From positions 1-64,000 of the forward strand of contig OY970313.1 of the NCBI GenBank assembly GCA_963716445.1: DNA of 64,000 bases. The letters run 5' to 3'. The notes beneath the pieces are model-generated. The model saw only the letters and a program-made list of their open reading frames with translations. It had not been told where the DNA came from and ran no database searches. Positions 1 to 8,522 of the stretch are shown here, piece after piece (position 1 is the stretch's first letter; each line of letters begins with the position of its first letter). The position numbers and the translations under genes are program-made. Origin of the DNA: JAAYBF01 sp963716445. Its GTDB lineage: Bacteria > Actinomycetota > Thermoleophilia > Solirubrobacterales > Thermoleophilaceae.

Positions 1-53
1 GCTCACCGAGGCGTCCGACCGCGTCGTCTCGCGGGGATAGGGGTGAGGCGAGC

Positions 54-1616
54 ATGCTGACCGTCCGCGACCTCGTCGACGAGATGGGGCTCGAGCTGCT
101 CAGCGGCGAGGAGGCCGCCGAGGCGCCCGTCCGCTGGGTGCACATCAGCGAGCTGCCCGATCCGACGCCCTGGCTCTCCGGCGGGGAGATGATCCTCACG
201 ACCGGGCTCCAGCTGACGACGCCCAAGCGCCAGCGCGAGTTCGCCCGCCTGCTCTGCGACCACCACCTCGCCGGCGTCGGCTTCGGCGTCGGCATCGAGC
301 ACGACGAGGTGCCCGAGCCGCTGCTCACGGAGGCGCGCGCGCTCGGGCTGCCGCTGTTCGAGATCCCCTACGAGCTGCCGTTCATCGCGATCACCGAGAA
401 GTCCTTCGGCCGACTCGTCAACGAGCAGTACGAGGTGCTCCAGCGGGGGATCGCGATCCACAAGCGGCTCGAGCGGCTGGTGATCGAGGAGCGCGGGCTC
501 GACGAGGTCGTCGCGGCGGTCTCGGCGGCGATCGGCGGCGCCGTGATGGTGCTCGACGCGCGCGGTGAGACGCTCGCCGAGAAGACCTTCCGCCGCCCGA
601 TCGGCGAGGCCGCCGTCGCCGCGGTCCGGGTGCGCGTCCGCGAGCGCCGGGCCGGCCGTGCGCCCGGCGACTTCGCGCCCGAGCACCCGGACATCGCGGG
701 CCGCTCGCTCGTGCTGCCGGTGTCGACGCGGGGGCGCGGCGCCCCCCAGGCGTGGCTGGTCGCGAGCCGCGACGCCGGCAGCCTCGGCGACTTCGAGCGG
801 CTGATCCTGCAGCAGGCCGCGACGGTCGTCGCGCTCGAGCTGATGCGTCAGCGCGTGATGCGCGACACCGAGCGGCGGCTCGCCGGCGACGTCCTCGCCG
901 AGGCGCTGACCGGGCGGCTCGCCGAGAGCGAGGTCGAGTCGCGGCTGCGTCCGTTCGGCGTCGGCGGACAGGCCGCGGTGCTGGTCTTCTCCTGCGACGA
1001 CCCGGGCGCGGCGGAGCCGGACCTCGAGGCCGCGCTCGCCGAGGCCGGCGTCGGGGCGCTGGTGGCCTGCCGCGAGCGGCTGCTGTGCGCGGTCGTCGAC
1101 GGCGGCGGCGAGCTCGACCCCGTCGAGCTGGCGCGCGGCATGCGGACCGCGCTCGTCCACGGCCACGGCGGCGAGACCGTCCGGGCGGCCGCCAGCCGCG
1201 TGGCGCCGGTCGGGATGGTCAGGCGCAGCTTTCACGAGGCTCGCTGCGCGCTCGAGGCGACGGGCATCGCCAACGGCGCGACGCCGCCGGAGGTCGCCTC
1301 GCACGAGGATCTCGGCGCCTTCCGCCTGCTGCTCGCCGTGCAGGACGACGACGCGCTGCGCGTCTACACGCAGAGCGTGCTCGGCCCGCTCGAGGACGGC
1401 GGCGGCGAGTACGGCGACGAGCTGCTGCGCTCGCTCGAGGCGTTCATCGAGCAGAACGGTCAGTGGGAGAAGGCCGCGCGCCAGCTCTACTGCCATCGGC
1501 ACACGCTGCGCTACCGGATCAAGCGGATCGAGGAGCTGACCGGCCGCGACCTGAAGTCGGCGCGCGATCGGATCGAGCTGTGGCTGGCGCTGCGGGCGCG
1601 GGAGCTGATCGGGTGA
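54..1616 (+). CDS. PucR family transcriptional regulator
   Basis: A 520-residue PucR-type regulator. The N-terminal ~120 residues match the purine-catabolism regulator (PucR) sensory domain. The last ~50 residues hold the family's C-terminal helix-turn-helix, with the typical stretch ARQLYCHRHTLRYRIKRI. The region between (about 280-400) is the variable, GGDEF-like linker seen in this family. The ATG at 54 is preceded by a purine-rich GGGGTGAGG. The stop overlaps the GTG start of the next gene, so it probably heads the operon ending at 5314 and responds to a metabolite of that pathway. PucR proteins commonly sit beside nitrogen or amino-acid catabolic genes they control; the actual inducer cannot be read from the sequence. 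Confidence 0.9.
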   Translation: MLTVRDLVDEMGLELLSGEEAAEAPVRWVHISELPDPTPWLSGGEMILTTGLQLTTPKRQREFARLLCDHHLAGVGFGVGIEHDEVPEPLLTEARALGLPLFEIPYELPFIAITEKSFGRLVNEQYEVLQRGIAIHKRLERLVIEERGLDEVVAAVSAAIGGAVMVLDARGETLAEKTFRRPIGEAAVAAVRVRVRERRAGRAPGDFAPEHPDIAGRSLVLPVSTRGRGAPQAWLVASRDAGSLGDFERLILQQAATVVALELMRQRVMRDTERRLAGDVLAEALTGRLAESEVESRLRPFGVGGQAAVLVFSCDDPGAAEPDLEAALAEAGVGALVACRERLLCAVVDGGGELDPVELARGMRTALVHGHGGETVRAAASRVAPVGMVRRSFHEARCALEATGIANGATPPEVASHEDLGAFRLLLAVQDDDALRVYTQSVLGPLEDGGGEYGDELLRSLEAFIEQNGQWEKAARQLYCHRHTLRYRIKRIEELTGRDLKSARDRIELWLALRARELIG

Positions 1617-2710
1617 GCGACCGGCTGCGGGTCGCCGTGCTCGGCGCCGGCGGGATCATCGCGCCGGCGATCGTCCGCGACCTCGCCGAGTCCGAGGAGG
1701 TCGGCGAGCTGCTGCTGCTCGACCTCGACGGCGCGCGTGCGCAGGCCGTCGCGAAGGCCCATGGTGGAGACCGCGCGCGGGCGGCGCAGGCCGACGCCCG
1801 CGACGGTCTCGCGGACGCCCTCGCCGACGTCGACGTGCTGGTCAACGCGGCGAGCTACCGCGTTAACCTCGACGCGATGCGCGCCTGCCTGGCGGCCGGC
1901 AGCCACTACGTCGACCTCGGCGGCCTCTACTGGATGACCGGCGACCAGCTCGACCTGTCGCCGGAGTTCGAGCGCGCCGGGCTGCTCGCGCTGCTCGGGA
2001 TGGGCTCGAGCCCCGGCAAGACCAACGTGATGGCCGTGCGCGCGGTGCGCGAGCTCGGCGAGCGGCCACGGCGCGTCGACGTGATCGCGGCCGGGCGCGA
2101 CCTCGACCCACCCGACGGCGCGAGCTTCCCGTACGCGCTGCAGACGCTCGTCGACGAGCTGACGATGAACCCGATGGCCCAGCGCGGCGGCACGCCGACG
2201 GCGCTCGAGCCGATGCAGCCCGGCGGGGCCGTCGACCTGCCGGAGCCGATCGGCCACGCCGACACGATCTACACGCTGCACTCCGAGGTCAGGACGTTCC
2301 CGTCGAGCTTCGGCTGCGCGGACTGCAGCTTCCGGCTCTCGCTCTCGCCGAAGGTCCTCGAGCGGGTGCGCGCGCTCGCCGAGACCCACGAATACGAGCT
2401 CGCGGCAGCCTCGCGCGCGGCGATGCCGGCCTCGCCGCAGACGGTGTCGGTGCACCGCGTCGAGGCCGAGGGCGAGCACGGCGTCGTCGCCGTGACCGCG
2501 ACGACCAAACCTGTCGACGAGTGGGAGATCGGCGGAAGCATCGTCTCTACGGCGGCCCCCGCGGCCGCCGCCGTGCGACTGCTGGCGCGCGGGCGGATCG
2601 CGGCGCGCGGCGCGCTGCCGCCGGAGCTGTGCGTCGAGCCCGACGACCTCTTCCCGGAGCTCGAGCAGCGCAACTGCGGCTTCGAGACGGAGGTCCGAGC
2701 GCTGCGATGA
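1613..2710 (+). CDS. saccharopine dehydrogenase-like NAD(P)-binding oxidoreductase
   Basis: A 365-residue protein starting at GTG 1613, which overlaps the regulator's TGA by 4 bases. It begins with a Rossmann nucleotide-binding fold (VAVLGAGGIIAPAIVRDL) followed by an acidic residue at the end of the second strand (LLLDLD). The layout and length match the saccharopine dehydrogenase/lysine 6-dehydrogenase superfamily. Its place between a PucR regulator and alanine and aldehyde dehydrogenases suggests oxidative deamination or reductive condensation of an amino acid, with lysine the most obvious candidate. Substrate is inferred only. The stop overlaps the ATG of the next gene by 4 bases, so translation is probably coupled. 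Confidence 0.8.
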   Translation: MSDRLRVAVLGAGGIIAPAIVRDLAESEEVGELLLLDLDGARAQAVAKAHGGDRARAAQADARDGLADALADVDVLVNAASYRVNLDAMRACLAAGSHYVDLGGLYWMTGDQLDLSPEFERAGLLALLGMGSSPGKTNVMAVRAVRELGERPRRVDVIAAGRDLDPPDGASFPYALQTLVDELTMNPMAQRGGTPTALEPMQPGGAVDLPEPIGHADTIYTLHSEVRTFPSSFGCADCSFRLSLSPKVLERVRALAETHEYELAAASRAAMPASPQTVSVHRVEAEGEHGVVAVTATTKPVDEWEIGGSIVSTAAPAAAAVRLLARGRIAARGALPPELCVEPDDLFPELEQRNCGFETEVRALR

Positions 2711-3837
2711 AGGTCGGCGTGCCGACAGAGGTCAAGCCCGACGAGTACCGCGTCGCGCTGACCCCGGCCGGCGCCCGCGAGCTGGCCGAGCACGGCCACG
2801 AGGTGCTCGTCCAGCGCGGGGCCGGCGAGGGGTCGGGCATCGCCGACGCCGCCTACGCGGCCCAGGGGGCGCGGCTCGCGCCCGACGCGGCGAGCGTCCA
2901 TGCCGAGGCCGAGCTGGTGCTCGGCGTCAAGGAGCCCCAGCCGGGCGAGGTCGAGCTGCTGCGCCGCGGGCAGCTGCTGTTCACCTACCTTCACCTCGCG
3001 CCCGCGCCCGAGCTGACGCGGGCGCTCTGCGAGTCGGGCGCGACCTGCGTCGCCTACGAGACGGTCGAGGACGCTCGGCGGCGGCTGCCGCTGCTCGCGC
3101 CGATGAGCGAGATCGCCGGCAAGATCGCGACGCAGGCCGGCGCGTTCGTGCTCGAGCGCCCGCTCGGCGGGCGCGGCGTGCTGCTCGGCGGCGTGCCCGG
3201 CGTCGCCGCGGCGAACGTGATGGTGATCGGCGGCGGCGTGGTCGGCTTCAACGCGGCGAAGATCGCGATCGGGATGGACGCCGACGTGTTCGTCTACGAC
3301 CGCGACGTCGACCGCCTGCGCGAGCTCGACATCGCGTTCGCCGGTCGCGCCTCGACGGTCTACTCGTCGACGCTGGCCGTCGAGGAGATGCTGCCGCGCG
3401 CCGACCTGGTGATCGGCGCGGTGCTGATCCACGGGGCGCGCGCGCCGTACGTGATCAAGCGCGAGCAGCTTCGGCTGATGAAGCCGGGCGCGGTGCTCGT
3501 CGACGTGTCGATCGACCAGGGCGGCTGCTTCGAGACCTCGCGCCCGACGACGCACTCGGATCCGACCTACGAGATCGACGGGATCATCCACTACTGCGTG
3601 ACGAACATGCCGGGCGCGGTGCCGATCACCTCGACCAACGCGCTGACCAATGCGACGCTGCCGTACGTGCTCGCGCTCGCCGACCACGGGCTGAGGGGAG
3701 CGATCGATTCCCAACCGGGACTGGCGAAGGGCGTTAACGTGCTGGGCGGGCGGGTGACACTCGCCGCCGTGGCGGAGGGCACGGGACTCGAGCACACCCC
3801 GCTCGAGGAGGTTCTCGGAGCGTTGGAGCCCGCCTAG
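2707..3837 (+). CDS. ald: alanine dehydrogenase
   Basis: A 376-residue NAD-dependent alanine dehydrogenase (L-alanine to pyruvate plus ammonia), close to the family's usual ~370. The N-terminus MKVGVPTEVKPDEYRVALTP is the family signature with the Arg that binds pyruvate. The NAD-binding motif is at about 170-180 (VIGGGVVGFNAAKIA). The conserved NMPGAVPITSTNALTNATLP is near the C-terminus. The start ATG overlaps the previous stop (ATGA). In this operon it could serve as a nitrogen outlet or regenerate NADH. It is a well-conserved, intact gene. Confidence 0.95.
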   Translation: MKVGVPTEVKPDEYRVALTPAGARELAEHGHEVLVQRGAGEGSGIADAAYAAQGARLAPDAASVHAEAELVLGVKEPQPGEVELLRRGQLLFTYLHLAPAPELTRALCESGATCVAYETVEDARRRLPLLAPMSEIAGKIATQAGAFVLERPLGGRGVLLGGVPGVAAANVMVIGGGVVGFNAAKIAIGMDADVFVYDRDVDRLRELDIAFAGRASTVYSSTLAVEEMLPRADLVIGAVLIHGARAPYVIKREQLRLMKPGAVLVDVSIDQGGCFETSRPTTHSDPTYEIDGIIHYCVTNMPGAVPITSTNALTNATLPYVLALADHGLRGAIDSQPGLAKGVNVLGGRVTLAAVAEGTGLEHTPLEEVLGALEPA

Positions 3838-3877
3838 GCCGTCCGCCGGCTACGAGAGAGGAGCTACGAGAACCGAC

Positions 3878-5314
3878 ATGGCCACCACGATCACCAAGCT
3901 GAAGAACTTCATCGGCGGCGAGTTCGTCGATCCGGCCGAGGGCCGGACCGAGGAGGTCGTCAATCCCGCGAGCACGGAGGTCATCGGCGAGGCGCCGCTG
4001 TCCACCGAGGAGGACGTCGACCGCGCGGTCGCCGCGGCGCGCGACGCCTTCGACGGCTGGTGGGCGACCACCCCGGGCGAGCGCGCGAACTGCCTCTACA
4101 AGCTCGCCGACGCGTTCGAGGAGCACGCCGAGCAGATCGCCGACATGGAGTCCGCCGACGCCGGCAAGCCGCGCCACGAGGCGCGCGGCGAGGTCGACTC
4201 GATGGTCGACAACCTGCGCTTCTTCGCCGGCGCCGGGCGCACGATGGGCGGCCTCGCGGCGGGCGAGTACATGGAGGGCAAGACGTCGTTCGTCCGTCGT
4301 GAGCCGGTCGGGGTGGTCGGCCAGATCACACCTTGGAACTACCCGTTGATGATGGCCGTCTGGAAGATCGGTCCGGCGCTCGCGACCGGGAACACGGTCG
4401 TGCTCAAGCCCGCCGAGACGACGCCGATGACGACGCTGAAGATGGCCGAGTGGGCGGCCGAGATCTTCCCGCCCGGCGTGCTCAACGTGATCGGCGGCCA
4501 CGGCGAGCCGGCGGGCGCGCCGCTCGTGCGGCATCCCGACGTCGACATGGTCTCGCTGACCGGCTCGCCGGGAACCGGCAAGTGGATCGCCGCGGCGGCG
4601 GCCGACACGCTGAAGAAGGTCCACCTCGAGCTCGGCGGCAAGGCGCCGGTGGTCGTCTTCGACGACGTCGACATGGAGACCGCGCTCGAGACGATCGCCG
4701 AGGCCGGCTACTACAACGCCGGCCAGGACTGCACCGCCGCGACGCGGGTCCTGGTGTCGAAGGACGTCTACGAGGACGTCGTCAGCGGCCTCGCCGAGCA
4801 GGCCGGCAACCAGGTCGTCGGCGACACGCTGTCGCCCGACACGACGCTCGGCCCGCTCAACTCGGCCCGCCAGCGCGAGCGCGTCGAGGGCTTCCTCGCG
4901 CGCAAGCCGGGCAGGGTCGAGATCGTCACCGGCGGCAGCCAGCCGGACCTCCCCGGCTACTACCTCGAGCCGACCGTGGTCGCCGGCCTCGAGCAGGAGG
5001 ACGAGATGGTCCAGGACGAGATCTTCGGGCCTGTGATCACCGTCCAGCCGTTCGACGACGAGGCCAAGGCGATCGCGTGGGCCAACGGCACGCGCTACGG
5101 CCTCTCGGCGTCCGTCTGGACGCGTGACGTCGGACGAGCGATGCGCGTCTCACGGGCGCTGCGCTTCGGCTGCGTCTGGATCAACGACCACTTCTCGATC
5201 ACCCCCGAGATGCCACACGGCGGCTACAAGGAGTCCGGCTACGGCAAGGACATGTCGATGTACTCGCTCGAGGACTACACCGAGGTCAAGCACGTAGTCG
5301 CTTCGCTGGATTGA
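3878..5314 (+). CDS. NAD(P)-dependent aldehyde dehydrogenase (aminobutyraldehyde/betaine aldehyde type)
   Basis: A 478-residue aldehyde dehydrogenase. The catalytic elements are all visible: GQITPWNYPL, the glutamate in LELGGKAP (near residue 250) and the nucleophilic cysteine in NAGQDCTAATR (near 284). The overall sequence is most like the aminoaldehyde group (gamma-aminobutyraldehyde, betaine aldehyde). It lies 40 bases after ald with its own purine-rich GAGAGGAGCTACGAG leader. It would oxidise the semialdehyde made by the upstream dehydrogenases. The stop codon falls inside a 77-bp tandem repeat that starts at 5309. Confidence 0.93.
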   Translation: MATTITKLKNFIGGEFVDPAEGRTEEVVNPASTEVIGEAPLSTEEDVDRAVAAARDAFDGWWATTPGERANCLYKLADAFEEHAEQIADMESADAGKPRHEARGEVDSMVDNLRFFAGAGRTMGGLAAGEYMEGKTSFVRREPVGVVGQITPWNYPLMMAVWKIGPALATGNTVVLKPAETTPMTTLKMAEWAAEIFPPGVLNVIGGHGEPAGAPLVRHPDVDMVSLTGSPGTGKWIAAAAADTLKKVHLELGGKAPVVVFDDVDMETALETIAEAGYYNAGQDCTAATRVLVSKDVYEDVVSGLAEQAGNQVVGDTLSPDTTLGPLNSARQRERVEGFLARKPGRVEIVTGGSQPDLPGYYLEPTVVAGLEQEDEMVQDEIFGPVITVQPFDDEAKAIAWANGTRYGLSASVWTRDVGRAMRVSRALRFGCVWINDHFSITPEMPHGGYKESGYGKDMSMYSLEDYTEVKHVVASLD

Positions 5315-5504
5315 GGCCGGGGGCTCGCGCCCCCCGGAACCCCCGCGCGGGGCTGGTCTGCCGACGGCTCCCGTGGAGGGCTCCGGATTGAGGCCGGGGG
5401 GCTCGCGCCCCCCGGAGCCCCCGCGCGGGGCTGGTCTGCCGACGGCTCCGGTGAAGGGCTCCGGGACGTGGGGGGTCTGCCGTCGGCTCCAGGTGGAGGG
5501 CTCG
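5309..5504. repeat. 77-bp tandem repeat with GC hairpins
   Basis: Two near-identical 77-bp units (5309-5385 and 5386-5462) are followed by a decayed third piece (GGTCTGCC.TCGGCTCC at about 5473-5504). Each unit carries a hairpin: in copy 2 a perfect 9-bp stem CCGGGGGGC closed by the loop TCGC, in copy 1 with one bulge. The first unit contains the stop codon of the aldehyde dehydrogenase gene. The hairpins could end transcription of the operon, but there is no T-run. Recent duplication is suggested by the few differences between units. Confidence 0.85.
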
Positions 5505-5540
5505 GGGCGGCGCTGGTCTGCGGCGGCTTAGGCTCTGCGC

Positions 5541-6014
5541 GTGGCGCGGTACGAGTTCCTGTCTACGTGGCTGTTGCGGGCTCCGCGGGAGGCGGTGTGG
5601 GAGGCGATCCGGGATGCGGAGGCTTGGCCGGAGTGGTGGCGTGGGGTGGTGGCGAGCGAGGAGCTGGAGCACGGGGACGGAGCGGGGGTGGGGCGGCGGT
5701 ATCGAGTTCGGTGGCGGAGCGCGGTGCCGTACGTGGTGGAGTTCGTGTTCACGGTCGAGACGGTCGAGGCGCCGGCCTACATGGCGGGACGGGCTGTGGG
5801 GGAGCTCGAGGGCGAGGGGACCTGGCGGCTGTACGAGCGCGACGGCGTGACGGCGGTCACCTACGACTGGCGGGTGAGGACGACGCGAGCGTGGATGAAC
5901 GCGGTGGCTCCGGTGGCTGGGCCGGTATTCGAGTGGAACCACGACTGGGTGATGGCGCGCGGCGGCGAGGGCCTGGCTCGGCGGCTGGGCTGTGAGCTGG
6001 TGGCCTTCGGCTAG
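5541..6014 (+). CDS. SRPBCC (START/Bet v1-like) family protein
   Basis: A 157-residue protein with the plan of the SRPBCC hydrophobic-ligand-binding fold. It starts with a short strand (YEFLSTWLLRAPREAVWEAI), followed by the typical helix EAWPEWW and repeated beta strands, and ends in a long C-terminal helix. Such proteins bind lipids, polyketides or act as cyclases or aromatases; no catalytic residue points to a specific reaction. The start GTG at 5541 is the only start that leaves the first beta strand complete. The region uses somewhat more G-rich, less C-ending codons than its neighbours. Confidence 0.75.
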   Translation: MARYEFLSTWLLRAPREAVWEAIRDAEAWPEWWRGVVASEELEHGDGAGVGRRYRVRWRSAVPYVVEFVFTVETVEAPAYMAGRAVGELEGEGTWRLYERDGVTAVTYDWRVRTTRAWMNAVAPVAGPVFEWNHDWVMARGGEGLARRLGCELVAFG

Positions 6015-6073
6015 GAGCGCGCGCGTTCACGAGGTGGTCCCACCCGGGCGGTGGGTTGGCTTAAAGTGGCTGC

Positions 6074-7624
6074 GTGCTGAAGCGGGTGCTGGCGGCTGGG
6101 ATCGTGGCTGCGCTGGTCGTGGCCGGTGTGGCGTTCGTGCGCGGGGACGACGAGCGCAGCGCGGAGGCGGCGGCGAAGGGGAAGCCGCCGGTGGTGCTGT
6201 TGCTGTTCGACGAGTTCCCGACGGATCTGCTGCGCGGACCGGGCGGGCGGATCGACGCGGGCAGGTACCCGGCGTTCGCGGAGCTGGCGCGATCCGGCTA
6301 CTGGTTCCCGAACGCGACGACGACGTACGACTCGACGACGAAGGCGATCCCGCAGATCCTCGACGGGAAGCTGCCGCGCAAGGGCGGGGAGCCGACCTAC
6401 TTGGGGCATCCGCGCACGATCTTCGACATGTTCGCGCGGCACGGATACGAGATCGAGCGGGTCGAGGCGGCGACGTCGGTCTGCCCGCCGCGCTACTGCC
6501 CGGGAGCGAAGGCGCGCCGACCGGGCATCCTGAAGCAGCTCCAATACGGGAGGCGCGAGCGGCTGCAGCGGTTCTTCGCGTCGATCGAGCCGCGCGACGA
6601 GCCGACGTTCTGGCTCGGGCACCTGCTGCTGCCGCACGGGCCGTACCTCTTCCTTCCGTCCGGCAAGCAGGTGCGCGCGGGCTGGAAGGACCCGATACCC
6701 GGGATGAACAGCACGCCCGGGTTCTACGCGCCCTACCTGGCGCTGCACGCGCAGCAGCGGCTGCAGCTCCAGATCGGCTTCCTCGACCGTCAGCTCGGAC
6801 GGCTGATCGCCCGGATGCGGCGCGAGGGGACGTTCGACAGGGCGCTGATCGTCGTGACGGCCGACCACGGGATCTCGTCGGACTCGGGCGTGGAGAGCCG
6901 TCGCAACACCGACATGAGCAACATCGACGAGATCGCGCCGGTGCCGCTGTTCGTGAAGCTGCCGGGCCAGCGCCATGCCCGCGCGCCGCGCAGCTACGTG
7001 AGGACCGTCGACGTGGCCCCGACGATCGCCGACGTGCTCGGCTGGCGGCTGCCGTACCGGGTGGACGGCCGCTCGGCGTTCTCGCGCGCGGTCGCGCGGC
7101 GCCGCTCGGTCCTGATGATCAAGCGCGAGTTCACCGGACGGCTGAGGATCTCCGCCGCCGAGCTGGAGCGCCGCCGCGGCGCGCTGCTGCGGCTTCGGCT
7201 GCGCCGCTTCGGCGCCGGCGGCTGGGACCGCCTCTACACCGGGATCGGGCCGAACCGCTCGCTGATCGGCCGTCGCGTCGCCGACCTCGCGTCCCAGCCG
7301 CCGGGCGCCCTGAGGGCGACGATCGTCGGCGCGCGCGACATGCGCCGCGTCGACCCGCGCTCGCGTGTCCTGCCCACCCAGGTCGCAGGCCCGATCGCCG
7401 GCGGCGACGCGGGGGCGACGCGTGACATCGCGATCGCGGTCAACGGAACGATCGAGGCCGTCGGGCGCTCGTTCCACCTCCGCGTCGAGCCGGACGAGGC
7501 CGACCGAGCCGGCGAGGGCTTCGCGGTGATGGTGCCCGAGCGGGCGATTCGGCCGGGCCGCAACCGCGTCGAGGTCTACGAGGTCGTCGGCGGCGCCTCG
7601 CTGCGCCTGCTCGGAGCGAGCTGA
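6074..7624 (+). CDS. membrane-anchored sulfatase/phosphodiesterase-type hydrolase
   Basis: A 516-residue protein starting GTG 6074 with a short basic end and one hydrophobic segment (VLAAGIVAALVVAGVAFV), so it is exported and probably anchored. The rest follows the alkaline phosphatase/sulfatase superfamily: LLLFDEFPTDLL holds the first metal-binding acid and VVTADHGIS (about 258-266) holds the second metal-binding Asp-His pair. The Cys-Ser formylglycine motif C-x-P-x-R of true sulfatases is not obvious at the usual place, so a phosphodiesterase or phosphoglycerol-transferase-like role on the envelope is equally possible. The C-terminal ~130 residues are an extra domain. Confidence 0.75.
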   Translation: MLKRVLAAGIVAALVVAGVAFVRGDDERSAEAAAKGKPPVVLLLFDEFPTDLLRGPGGRIDAGRYPAFAELARSGYWFPNATTTYDSTTKAIPQILDGKLPRKGGEPTYLGHPRTIFDMFARHGYEIERVEAATSVCPPRYCPGAKARRPGILKQLQYGRRERLQRFFASIEPRDEPTFWLGHLLLPHGPYLFLPSGKQVRAGWKDPIPGMNSTPGFYAPYLALHAQQRLQLQIGFLDRQLGRLIARMRREGTFDRALIVVTADHGISSDSGVESRRNTDMSNIDEIAPVPLFVKLPGQRHARAPRSYVRTVDVAPTIADVLGWRLPYRVDGRSAFSRAVARRRSVLMIKREFTGRLRISAAELERRRGALLRLRLRRFGAGGWDRLYTGIGPNRSLIGRRVADLASQPPGALRATIVGARDMRRVDPRSRVLPTQVAGPIAGGDAGATRDIAIAVNGTIEAVGRSFHLRVEPDEADRAGEGFAVMVPERAIRPGRNRVEVYEVVGGASLRLLGAS

Positions 7625-7707
7625 CCGACAGCCGGCCGCTCATTCGCCCGTCGGTCTCGCCCCCTCCCGCCCACCCGCCCGCCCGCGGGGCGTATTGGAG
7701 CCTTCGA

Positions 7708-7721
7708 CACACCCAGGTGTG
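7708..7721. other. 14-bp palindrome between convergent genes
   Basis: CACACCCAGGTGTG (6-bp arms, 2-base centre) lies in the 118-bp gap between the 3' ends of the sulfatase-like gene and the minus-strand membrane protein. The loop is too small for a good RNA hairpin, so a protein-binding site or chance are both possible. CTCC and GGAG just to the right (7728-7739) form a second weak stem. Confidence 0.35.
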
Positions 7722-7742
7722 CACAACTCTCCAAACGGAGAT

Positions 7743-8375
7743 CTAGCGGCCGCGGAAGACGGTGTTGGGCTCGGCGCTGCGGTCCCTGACGACCTCGGCC
7801 GGGTCCTCGCGGGTGTCGACGAATACGCAGAAGAAGCGCCGGCGGTCGTCGCGCGCGATGCAGTTGCGGAAGTAGCCCTCGCCGAGGCGGATCGTGTTCG
7901 CCGTCTCGAGGTTGCGGATCAGCTCGTCGTTGCCCGACCGCTCGACGTAGCGCGTCAGGGCGCGGGCGTTCTCCTCGGTGGCATCGGTCTCAGAGACGAT
8001 CACCGGGCGGTTGGCGAGGCCCGACGCGACCACTCCGACGAGCCCGGCCAGCAGCAGCGCCGTGGCGACCCGGTCCTGCAGCACGTCACGGTTCGCCTGA
8101 GCGGGCGCCGGAGACCCCGCCGCCACCAGCGCGGCGGCACGGCGGTCGGCGAGCCGGCGCGTCAGCCAGGGTGCGACGGCGCCGACCAGGAAGAGGTTGG
8201 CGAAGGTCGCGATCAGCACGCCCTCGATCAGGTTGAGCCCGGTCGTCGAGACCGGCGGCAGCGCGTCCAGGACGATGCCGTCGACTAGCGTCAGCACCAC
8301 GAACGCCGGCCACTGCGTCGCCCCGCGCAGGCGCCAGCGCAGCCGGCTCGTCCAGAAGCGCTCGCGCGGGCTCAC
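7743..8375 (-). CDS. hypothetical membrane protein
   Basis: A 210-residue protein, GTG start at 8375. There are hydrophobic segments at about 24-40 (WPAFVVLTLVDGIVLDALP), 45-72 (LIEGVLIATFANLFLVGAVAPWL) and 108-125 (ATALLLAGLVGVVASGL), so two to three membrane spans. These are followed by an outward or cytoplasmic C-terminal domain of ~85 residues with a Cys (RNCIARDDRRRFFCVFVDTRED). I do not recognise a family. It is transcribed divergently from lipB, and the 44-nt hairpin at 8423 sits in the shared upstream gap. Confidence 0.7.
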   Translation of the reverse strand: MSPRERFWTSRLRWRLRGATQWPAFVVLTLVDGIVLDALPPVSTTGLNLIEGVLIATFANLFLVGAVAPWLTRRLADRRAAALVAAGSPAPAQANRDVLQDRVATALLLAGLVGVVASGLANRPVIVSETDATEENARALTRYVERSGNDELIRNLETANTIRLGEGYFRNCIARDDRRRFFCVFVDTREDPAEVVRDRSAEPNTVFRGR

Positions 8376-8422
8376 CGCGCCAGCGTAGCCGCCGTCCAGG
8401 GGCGCCCTGGCCTTCGGTGAGC

Positions 8423-8466
8423 GAGTGGACTATCGACTGGGCCCTACCCCAGTCAATGGTCCACTC
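8423..8466. repeat. 44-nt hairpin repeat, copy 1
   Basis: An inverted repeat with 19-base arms (two mismatches, both allowing G-U pairing on one strand) around a 6-base centre. It begins GAGTGGACTATCGACTGGG and ends GTCCACTC. It sits between two divergent genes, upstream of lipB. The same length, end sequences and centre pattern recur at 39561 and 39668 (31 of 44 positions identical by eye), which marks it as one member of a dispersed family rather than a private operator. Confidence 0.8.
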
Positions 8467-8522
8467 GTGGACCGTCCCGGTCACCCGCTAAGGCGCGGGG
8501 GCGCGGCTCTAACATCGAAGCC

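Noticed and set aside
3..1502. Minus-strand open frame of ~500 codons opposite the PucR gene
   Set aside because: Rich in Arg/Ala/Glu/Leu without fold-like pattern; typical antisense shadow of a high-GC gene whose plus-strand product has clear PucR domains.
5931..5954. GAGTGGAACCACGACTGGG-like sequence resembling the left arm of the 44-nt hairpin
   Set aside because: It lies inside the SRPBCC coding frame (E-W-N-H-D-W), has no right arm, and the likeness is coincidental.
7234..7724. Short minus-strand frames opposite the 3' end of the sulfatase-like gene
   Set aside because: Arg/Ala-rich shadows without start context.
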